This document shows, in pieces, positions 6,824 through 12,732 of a stretch of DNA of 31,051 bases. The notes beneath the pieces are model-generated. The model searched no databases. It was not told the DNA's origin and saw nothing but the letters and a program-made list of their open reading frames with translations. Source of the DNA: Zoogloea sp041904905 (lineage in GTDB: Bacteria; Pseudomonadota; Gammaproteobacteria; Burkholderiales; Rhodocyclaceae); NCBI RefSeq assembly GCF_041904905.1, contig NZ_JAYRMI010000049.1:1-31051 (forward strand), written 5' to 3'. Position 1 is the stretch's first letter. Every line of letters starts with the position of its first letter. Both the position numbers and the translations under genes were made by a program.

Positions 6824-7383
6824 CATTCCTGGTAGATCTGGTAGGCGTTGGGGCGCTTGGTGGCCCGCAGGGTGCCGGTGGCCGGGTCGTACATCGAGGG
6901 CGCCTTCTTCGGCATCATCGAGCTGGTGGCGGCGCGATTGACGTAGCCATCGCTCGCGGCCTTGAGGGTGTTGGTGCTGGCGTTGTAGGCGGACGTGGGC
7001 TTGACCGCCACGCGCGGAACGACTCGACCGGCGAGGCTGCGGTTGCAGTCGCCGTAGATGTCGCCGCTGGCGCCCTTGCCGTTTCGCGGGTCGTTGAACA
7101 CCTGGATCTTGCCGGAGGCGTCCTGGCGGGTGGTGCCGATGCCCTGGGTCTGCTCCCGCAGCGCGCAGAGCGTGGAGCTGGGCGGCCGGACCTCCGGCGC
7201 CCGTCGGGCATCCTTGTAGGCGGAGCGGGCGCCGCCGAAGGGAACGGCCTTGTCGAAGTTTCCGGCCTGCTGGGTGCGACCGGCGGCGGCGGTCTTCGAC
7301 GACGAGCCCAGCGCCGCGGCGGCTGAGGTCGCGAACAGGAGGGGGCATGCCAGGGAAAGGAGTAACAGCGCGGGTTTCTTCAC
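6823..7383 (-). CDS. predicted secreted protein of unknown function with an internal repeat
   Basis: This 186-residue protein is read from the GTG at 7383-7381, which has AAAGAGG about 9 bases upstream. A longer ATG start at 7455 would bury the signal peptide and is disfavoured. Residues 1-24 form a textbook signal peptide: KK, then a leucine-rich core, then an ATSAAA cleavage region. The mature part is basic, low in hydrophobics and rich in Ala, Ser, Thr and Arg. It has two cysteines (73 and 113) that could form a disulfide. Two copies of one motif stand near the C terminus: KPTSAYNASTNTLKA (128-142) and KAPSMYDPATGTLRA (160-174). I do not recognise a family. It is divergent from the ODP gene and shares its intergenic FNR-like site. 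A periplasmic or exported location is likely; no function is assigned. Confidence 0.72.
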   Translation of the reverse strand: MKKPALLLLSLACPLLFATSAAAALGSSSKTAAAGRTQQAGNFDKAVPFGGARSAYKDARRAPEVRPPSSTLCALREQTQGIGTTRQDASGKIQVFNDPRNGKGASGDIYGDCNRSLAGRVVPRVAVKPTSAYNASTNTLKAASDGYVNRAATSSMMPKKAPSMYDPATGTLRATKRPNAYQIYQE

Positions 7384-7458
7384 GGACGGGTGCCTCTTTG
7401 CTGCAGGGCAAAAAAGAACAACATACCCCAAAATGCGCAAGGCTGACGAGGACATATT

Positions 7459-7472
7459 TTGACAATCGTCAA
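7459..7472. promoter_or_regulatory. FNR/FixK-type palindrome in the divergent promoter region
   Basis: TTGACAATCGTCAA is a perfect 5-base inverted repeat with a 4-base spacer, and it satisfies the CRP/FNR-family core TTGA-N6-TCAA. It is centred at 7465.5, about 82 bases from the secreted-protein start (minus) and 87 bases from the ODP ATG (plus). A weak GATAAA at 7512-7517 could be the plus-strand -10, but no confident promoter could be placed in either direction. Confidence 0.5.
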
Positions 7473-7552
7473 TGTAATTCGCCGGCGCCTTTTCGGCATG
7501 TCATTTTGTCGGATAAAGTGTGAGTCCCGCCGATATTGCACATTTCAACAAC

Positions 7553-8323
7553 ATGGCTGTCGAACTCTTCAACAACGGCACGCATGCCTGCCTGGCCTTC
7601 TACGATCTGGTGGACGAGGAGGCGGATCATGCGGTCCAGTGCAATCAGTTCCTCATCGTCGATGGCCAGCATGGGGCCCTGATTGACCCGGGCGGCAACA
7701 TGACCTACACCGGTCTGCTCATGTCGATGCAGCGCTTCTTTCCGTCCCGCGGCCTGGATTTCATCTTTGCCACCCACGCCGACCCGGACATCATCGCCTC
7801 GCTCAACAAGTGGATGGTCGCGACCCACTGCAAGGTGATGATCTCGCGGTTGTGGACCCGCTTCGTGCCCCACTTCACCACGGGCAAGGATTACACCAGC
7901 CGGATCATCGGCATCCCCGACGAGGGCATGAACATCTCGCTGGGCAACAACATCATCAAGGCGGTGCCCGCCCATTTCATGCACTCGGAGGGCAACTTCC
8001 AGTTCTACGATCCGGTCTCCAAGATCCTCTTCACCGGCGACATGGGCGCATCCCTCGTGGATCACGAGCAGGCTTCCAAGCCGGTGACCAATTTCGACGA
8101 GCACATCGCCACCATGATCGGCTTCCATCGCCGCTACATGATCTCCAACAAGGTGTGCCGCTTCTGGGTGAACATGGTCCGCCAGCTCGACGTGCAGATG
8201 ATCGTGCCCCAGCACGGCTGCCGCTTCGAGGGCAAGGCGATGGTGAATCGCTTCCTCGACTGGATCGAGCAGCTGCCCTGCGGCGTGGATCTTCTGACCC
8301 AGGATTTCTACCGGGTGCCGTGA
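7553..8323 (+). CDS. oxygen-binding di-iron (ODP-like) metallo-beta-lactamase-fold protein
   Basis: This 256-residue protein is read from the ATG at 7553 (MAVELFNNGTHACL). A GTG at 7520 would add 11 residues; neither start has a strong ribosome site. The fold is metallo-beta-lactamase, and the metal ligands are those of the flavodiiron-related ODP group rather than hydrolases. They are THADPD (H-x-D-x-D in place of HxHxDH), a later His in AHFMHSEGN, Asp in FTGDMGASL and His in PQHGC. Members of this group bind a non-heme di-iron centre and have been linked to oxygen sensing in signalling proteins. No flavodoxin domain or fused sensor/kinase is present, so it is a stand-alone ODP domain, probably cytosolic. 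Upstream is an FNR-like site, which fits oxygen-dependent expression. Confidence 0.85.
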   Translation: MAVELFNNGTHACLAFYDLVDEEADHAVQCNQFLIVDGQHGALIDPGGNMTYTGLLMSMQRFFPSRGLDFIFATHADPDIIASLNKWMVATHCKVMISRLWTRFVPHFTTGKDYTSRIIGIPDEGMNISLGNNIIKAVPAHFMHSEGNFQFYDPVSKILFTGDMGASLVDHEQASKPVTNFDEHIATMIGFHRRYMISNKVCRFWVNMVRQLDVQMIVPQHGCRFEGKAMVNRFLDWIEQLPCGVDLLTQDFYRVP

Positions 8324-8354
8324 GCGCCGGTTGTTGTCAGCCGCACTGCCAGAC

Positions 8355-8383
8355 GAGGCGGGCCGAGGCCCGCCTCAGTTTTT
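8355..8383 (+). terminator. intrinsic terminator of the ODP gene
   Basis: GAGGCGGGCC (8355-8364) and GGCCCGCCTC (8367-8376) form a near-continuous stem; the innermost pairs probably open into the loop. Five T follow (8379-8383). The right arm overlaps the stop codon of the convergent VWA gene. Confidence 0.78.
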
Positions 8384-9553
8384 GCGGGAGAGCTGGCCGA
8401 TGGCCCGGGTGAGGCCGTCGAGGGTGAGGGGGAACATCCGCTCGGTCATCAGCTTGCGGACGATCCCGATCGACTGGCGGTAGTCCCACATCCGCTCGGG
8501 CTCCGGGTTGAGCCAGGCGACGGCCGGGTAGGCGTCGGTCAGGCGGCGCAGCCACACGGCGCCGGCCTCGCTGTTGCTGTACTCGATGGAGCCGTTGGGC
8601 TGGAGGATCTCGTAGGGGCTCATGGTGGCGTCGCCCACGAAGATCAGCTTGTAGTCGGGCCCGTATTTGTGGATCACGTCGAGGGTGGGGGTGCGCTCGG
8701 AATGGCGGCGGATGCTGTCCCGCCACACGTGGTCATAGACGCAGTTGTGGAAGTAGAAGTACTCCAGGTGCTTGAACTCGGCGCGGCAGGCCGAGAAGAG
8801 TTCTTCGCACACCTTCACGTGGTCGTCCATCGAGCCGCCCACGTCGAAGAAGATCAGCACCTTCACGGCGTTGTGGCGCTCGGGGCGCATCAGCAGGTCG
8901 AGGTAGCCGGCGTTGCGGGCGGTGGCGGCGATGGTGCCGTCCAGGTCGAGTTCATCCGGCGCGCCCAGGCGGGCGAAGCGGCGTAGCCGGCGCAGGGCGA
9001 CCTTGATGTTGCGGGTGCCCAGTTCGACGCTGTCGTCGAGGTTGCGGTATTCGCGCTGATCCCACACCTTGACGGCGGTGCGGTTGCCGGCCGATTCGCC
9101 GCCCACGCGGATGCCTTCCGGGTTGTAGCCGCTGTTGCCGAAGGGCGAGGTGCCGCCGGTGCCCACCCACTTGCTGCCGCCCTGGTGACGGCCTTTCTGT
9201 TCGGCGAGGCGCTTCTTGAACTCCTCCATCAGCTTGTCCCAGCCCAGCGCCTCCAGCCTTGCCTTCTCTTCGGGGCTGAGGTGCTTCTGTGCCATCGCGC
9301 GGAGCCATTCGTCGGGCAGGTCGACCTCCAGCCCGGGGATGGCCTCGACGCCCTTGAAGTATTCGCCGAAGGCCTGATCGAAGCGGTCGAAGTGGGATTC
9401 GTCCTTGACCAGCGTGGCGCGGGCGAGGAAGTAGAAGTCGTCCAGGCTGTGGCGGGCCAGCCCGGCCTGCACGGCTTCGAGCAGGGTCAGGAATTCCTTG
9501 GTGGAGACCGGCAGCTTGCGCGCCTTGAGGTGCAGGAAGAAGTCGATGAGCAT
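8375..9553 (-). CDS. CoxE-like VWA domain protein
   Basis: This 392-residue cytosolic protein has an N-terminal helical region (1-125), a glycine/serine-rich linker (GGSKWVGTGGTSPFGNSG, about 125-142) and a C-terminal von Willebrand A domain starting near residue 228. The MIDAS motif reads DVGGSMDDH (Asp237, Ser241), so the central Ser of D-x-S-x-S is Gly239; later loops are present. In MoxR/VWA pairs the VWA partner is thought to hand substrates or metal-enzyme clients to the AAA+ ring. The gene starts 19 bases after the MoxR stop codon, with GGAG 8 bases upstream, so the two are co-transcribed. The client enzyme is not encoded nearby. Start is the ATG at 9553, matching the family's MLIDFF-like beginning. 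Confidence 0.88.
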   Translation of the reverse strand: MLIDFFLHLKARKLPVSTKEFLTLLEAVQAGLARHSLDDFYFLARATLVKDESHFDRFDQAFGEYFKGVEAIPGLEVDLPDEWLRAMAQKHLSPEEKARLEALGWDKLMEEFKKRLAEQKGRHQGGSKWVGTGGTSPFGNSGYNPEGIRVGGESAGNRTAVKVWDQREYRNLDDSVELGTRNIKVALRRLRRFARLGAPDELDLDGTIAATARNAGYLDLLMRPERHNAVKVLIFFDVGGSMDDHVKVCEELFSACRAEFKHLEYFYFHNCVYDHVWRDSIRRHSERTPTLDVIHKYGPDYKLIFVGDATMSPYEILQPNGSIEYSNSEAGAVWLRRLTDAYPAVAWLNPEPERMWDYRQSIGIVRKLMTERMFPLTLDGLTRAIGQLSRKN

Positions 9554-9572
9554 CGCGGCGCTCCGGCAGCCG

Positions 9573-10415
9573 TCAGCGGTTGCGCTGGGCCATGAACACC
9601 AGGCGCTCGAAGAGGTGCATGTCCTGCTCGTTCTTGAGCAGCGCGCCGTGGAGCGGCGGCACGATGGCCTTCTGGTCGGGCGAGCGCAGGGCTTCGGGCG
9701 GGATGTCCTCGGCCACCAGCAGCTTGAGCCAGTCGATGAGTTCGGACGTGGACGGCTTCTTCTTCAGCCCCGGCACGTCGCGCAGGCCGAAGAAGACTTC
9801 CAGCGCCTCCTTCAGCAGGGCCTGCTTGATGCCGGGGAAGTGCACGTCGACGATCTTGTGCATGGTGTCCCGGTCCGGGAACTTGATGTAGTGGAAGAAG
9901 CAGCGGCGCAGGAAGGCGTCGGGCAGCTCCTTTTCGTTGTTGGAGGTGATGAAGACGATGGGCCGGTGCCGGGCTTTCACCAGCTCGCGGGTTTCGTACA
10001 CGAAGAACTCCATGCGGTCGAGTTCGCGCAGGAGGTCGTTGGGGAATTCGATGTCGGCCTTGTCGATCTCGTCGATGAGCACCACGCAGGGCGCGTCGGC
10101 CTCGAAGGCCTGCCACAGGGTGCCTTTGACGATGTAGTTGCCGATGTCCTTCACCCGGTCGTCGCCGAGCTGGGAATCGCGCAGGCGCGACACCGCGTCG
10201 TACTCGTAGAGCCCCTGCTGGGCCTTGGTGGTGGATTTGATGTGCCACTGGAGCAGCGGCATGCCCAGGGCGGCGGCCACCTCTTCGGCCAGCATCGTCT
10301 TGCCGGTGCCCGGTTCGCCCTTGATGAGGAGCGGCCGCTGCAGCCGGATCGCGGCATTGACGGCCAGCATCAGGTCGGGCGTGGCGACGTAGTTCTCGGA
10401 GCCTTCGAAACGCAT
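9573..10415 (-). CDS. MoxR family AAA+ ATPase
   Basis: This 280-residue single-domain AAA+ ATPase carries Walker A GEPGTGKT (33-40), Walker B VVLIDEIDKA (111-120), a sensor-1 region ITSNNEKELPDAF and an arginine-bearing FLRRC segment, followed by a helical lid domain. It has the hallmarks of the MoxR clade, which acts as a chaperone-like remodeller together with VWA proteins, for example in maturation of metalloenzymes. Start is the ATG at 10415, with GAGAGG about 9 bases upstream. It is probably the first gene of a two-gene unit with the VWA gene, having its own promoter at the 3' end of the HDAC-like gene. Read-through from the HDAC-like gene remains possible. Confidence 0.93.
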   Translation of the reverse strand: MRFEGSENYVATPDLMLAVNAAIRLQRPLLIKGEPGTGKTMLAEEVAAALGMPLLQWHIKSTTKAQQGLYEYDAVSRLRDSQLGDDRVKDIGNYIVKGTLWQAFEADAPCVVLIDEIDKADIEFPNDLLRELDRMEFFVYETRELVKARHRPIVFITSNNEKELPDAFLRRCFFHYIKFPDRDTMHKIVDVHFPGIKQALLKEALEVFFGLRDVPGLKKKPSTSELIDWLKLLVAEDIPPEALRSPDQKAIVPPLHGALLKNEQDMHLFERLVFMAQRNR

Positions 10416-10445
10416 GGGGGATTCCTCTCGGGGGCGGGGGTGACG

Positions 10446-10466
10446 TTGACGTTTGCGTCAATTATA
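10446..10466 (-). promoter_or_regulatory. candidate promoter and operator palindrome upstream of the MoxR gene
   Basis: On the minus strand a perfect -10 TATAAT lies at 10466-10461, overlapping the HDAC-like stop codon; no good -35 is visible in the GC-rich sequence 17 bases upstream. Immediately downstream, TTGACG-TTTG-CGTCAA (10446-10461) is a perfect 6-base inverted repeat covering the predicted transcription start, a position typical of a repressor operator. The core is TTGA-N8-TCAA, so it is not an FNR site. Confidence 0.5.
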
Positions 10467-11373
10467 GCGGCGGCGGGGCGGCGAAAAGCCGGCGCGCGGT
10501 GTCGATGGTGGCGGCGTGGATCGCCACGGTGTCGTCGATCTGCCGGGCGTAGCCGCCGGCCATGGCGATGGCGACGGGCAGGCTGCGGCGCCGGCATTCG
10601 CCCAGCACGCGCGCGTCCCGCGCGGCGAGGCCGGCCTTGCTGAGCTTGAGGCGGCCGAGGCGGTCGTCTTCAAACGGGTCGGCGCCGGCGAGGTAGATCA
10701 CCAGATCGGGTTGGTGGCGGAAGACCACGGCCAGCGCGTCGTCGAGGGCTGCGAGGTAGGGCTCGTCGCCGGTGCCGTCGGGCAGCTCCACGTCCAGATC
10801 GCTGGTTTCCTTGTCGAAGGGGAAGTTGCGCGCGCCGTGGATGCTGAAGGTGAAGCAGTCGGCCCGGTTGGCGAGGATGGCGGCGGTGCCGTTGCCCTGG
10901 TGCACGTCGCAATCGACGATGGCCACGCGCGCTACGCGGCCTTCGGCACGCATGGCGAGGGCGGCCACGGCGGCGTCGTTGAACACGCAGAAGCCTTCGC
11001 CGCGGTCGCGGAAGGCGTGGTGGGTGCCGCCGGCCAGGTTGGCGGCCCAGCCTTCGGCGAGCGCGGCGCGGCAGGCGGCGAGGGTGGCGCCGGCCGAGCG
11101 GCGGGAGCGCTCGACCATCGCTGCGGACCATGGAAAGCCGATCCGCCGGATCTCGTCGTGCCCGAGGGTGCCGCGCGCCACCCGCTGCACGTAGCCGGCG
11201 TCGTGGGCGCGCAGGAGTTCGGTGTCGGTGGCGGCGTCGGGCACCCGGAAGTCGTCGGCGGCGAAGTGGCCGCTGGCCAGCAGGCGCTCCCGCAGGCGGC
11301 TGTACTTCTCCATCGGAAAGCGGTGGCCCGGCGGCAGGGGCAGCACGAAGTGGTCGGCGTAGAAAAGCTTCAT
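10462..11373 (-). CDS. histone deacetylase-family (acetylpolyamine/acetoin-type) zinc hydrolase
   Basis: This 303-residue protein has all key residues of the class I/II HDAC-like fold. They are the HH pair in GGTHHAF (118-119), the zinc ligands Asp156 and His158 in DCDVHQGNGT, the third ligand Asp232 in GADPF, and the transition-state Tyr275 in GGYARQ. It is expected to deacetylate a small acetylated amine or protein lysine in the cytosol. Bacterial members include acetylpolyamine amidohydrolases and AcuC-like enzymes, and the substrate cannot be chosen here. The start at 11373 (MKLFYADHF) matches the family N terminus. It is divergent from the M20 amidohydrolase (115-base gap), another amide-bond hydrolase, and lies 46 bases upstream of the MoxR gene on the same strand. 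Confidence 0.9.
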   Translation of the reverse strand: MKLFYADHFVLPLPPGHRFPMEKYSRLRERLLASGHFAADDFRVPDAATDTELLRAHDAGYVQRVARGTLGHDEIRRIGFPWSAAMVERSRRSAGATLAACRAALAEGWAANLAGGTHHAFRDRGEGFCVFNDAAVAALAMRAEGRVARVAIVDCDVHQGNGTAAILANRADCFTFSIHGARNFPFDKETSDLDVELPDGTGDEPYLAALDDALAVVFRHQPDLVIYLAGADPFEDDRLGRLKLSKAGLAARDARVLGECRRRSLPVAIAMAGGYARQIDDTVAIHAATIDTARRLFAAPPPL

Positions 11374-11432
11374 CGGTGGGCTGTCGGCTTGGATTCGTGG
11401 GCGGCGCGGTGGGGCGAAAGTCGCTCCGCTGC

Positions 11433-11438
11433 TATTAT
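11433..11438 (+). promoter_or_regulatory. possible -10 box for the M20 amidohydrolase gene
   Basis: TATTAT stands in the 115-base divergent gap with no recognisable -35. A tandem 9-base direct repeat (GGCCGTCAC or its one-base-shifted form, about 11450-11467) follows. Nothing else was seen in the gap. Confidence 0.3.
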
Positions 11439-11488
11439 TTCCCGATTGCGGCCGTCACGGCCGTCACTCGACGCATCGGGGACGCACC

Positions 11489-12658
11489 ATGAATCTACTC
11501 GACACGCTGCGCGCCGAACAGGCCGCCACCACGGCAATCCGCCGCGACATCCACGCCCACCCCGAACTCGCCTTTGAAGAGCATCGCACCGCCGCGCTGG
11601 TGGCCGAGCGACTTGAGGCGCTGGGCATCGAAACCCATCGGGGCGTCGGCAAGACCGGCGTGGTGGGCGTGCTGCGGGCCGGCACCAGCCGCCGCGCCAT
11701 CGGCCTGCGGGCCGACATGGACGCGCTGCCGATCCAGGAGAAGAACGACTTCACCCACCACTCGCGCCACCCCGGCAAGATGCACGCCTGCGGCCACGAT
11801 GGCCACACCGCGATGCTGCTGGGCGCGGCAGCGCATCTGGCGCGCAACCCGGCCTTCGACGGCACGGTGTATTTCCTGTTCCAGCCCGCCGAGGAAGGCG
11901 AGGGCGGCGCGCCGGCGATGATCGCCGACGGGCTGTTCGCGCGCTTCCCGATGGAGGCGGTGTTCGGCATGCACAACTGGCCCGGCGTGCCGGTGGGGCA
12001 GCTTGCCGTGCATCGCGGGCCGGTGATGGCCTGCGCCGACCGCTTCGACATCGAGATCCGCGGCCACGGCGCCCACGCCGCCATGCCCCATCAGGGCATC
12101 GACCCGGTGCTGTGCGGCGCGTCGCTGGTGCAGGCGCTGCAGTCGGTGGTGAGCCGCAACGTGGACCCGGCGGATTCGGCGGTGCTGTCGGTCACCCAGT
12201 TCCACGCGGGCGACGCCTACAACGTGATCCCCGATGTGGTGCGCATCGGCGGCACGGTGCGGGCCTTCCGCCCGGACGTCCGGGCCCAGGTGGAGGACGC
12301 CATGCAGCGGGTGTGCGCGGGCATCGGCGCGGCCTTTGGTGCCAACGTGCATTTCAGCTACCGGCGCGGTTACCCCCCGACCATCAACACGGTGCCGGAG
12401 GCGGAGTTCTGCGCCCGGGTGGCGGCGGAGGTGTGCGGCGAGGCCAACACCCTCGTCGACCCCAAACCCAGCATGGGCGCCGAGGATTTCGCCTACTTCC
12501 TGCAGGAGAAGCCCGGCTGCTACGTGTGGCTCGGCAATGGCCCGGGGGAGGGCGGCTGCACGCTGCACAACCCCCACTACGACTTCAACGACGAGGCGAT
12601 TCCCTACGGCGTGGCCTACTGGGTGCGTCTGGTGGAACGCTGGCTGGCCGACGCCTGA
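11489..12658 (+). CDS. M20-family amidohydrolase (hippurate hydrolase / N-acyl amino acid amidase type)
   Basis: This 389-residue enzyme of the M20D peptidase group shows the binuclear metal site. The residues are HACGHDGHT (Cys101, His103), PAEEGEGG with catalytic Glu135 and metal Glu136, MHNWPG (His162), and a C-terminal His in LHNPHYDFND. The dimerisation domain holds the conserved GHGAHAAMPHQGIDP. It is expected to cleave an N-acyl or aromatic amide of an amino acid in the cytosol; hippurate, N-acetyl amino acids and auxin conjugates are typical family substrates. There is no signal peptide. Start at ATG 11489 gives the usual N terminus (RRDIHAHPELAFEEH begins at residue 18). It is followed 74 bases later by the FtsX-like permease, with no terminator seen between them. 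Confidence 0.92.
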   Translation: MNLLDTLRAEQAATTAIRRDIHAHPELAFEEHRTAALVAERLEALGIETHRGVGKTGVVGVLRAGTSRRAIGLRADMDALPIQEKNDFTHHSRHPGKMHACGHDGHTAMLLGAAAHLARNPAFDGTVYFLFQPAEEGEGGAPAMIADGLFARFPMEAVFGMHNWPGVPVGQLAVHRGPVMACADRFDIEIRGHGAHAAMPHQGIDPVLCGASLVQALQSVVSRNVDPADSAVLSVTQFHAGDAYNVIPDVVRIGGTVRAFRPDVRAQVEDAMQRVCAGIGAAFGANVHFSYRRGYPPTINTVPEAEFCARVAAEVCGEANTLVDPKPSMGAEDFAYFLQEKPGCYVWLGNGPGEGGCTLHNPHYDFNDEAIPYGVAYWVRLVERWLADA

Positions 12659-12732
12659 TGGCCATCGCGCCGGCGGGGGCACTTTTGCCGTGTCGCCCGC
12701 TCCAACCCGGGTTGCCGCTTCCCGCCTGAACC

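Noticed and set aside
7384..7455. An ATG at 7455 as the start of the secreted protein
   Set aside because: It would place 24 residues ahead of an ideal signal peptide. GTG 7383 has its own AAAGAGG ribosome site.
10446..10461. A second FNR box upstream of the MoxR gene
   Set aside because: The arms look similar (TTGAC/GTCAA), but the core spacing is TTGA-N8-TCAA instead of N6, so it does not fit CRP/FNR-family sites.
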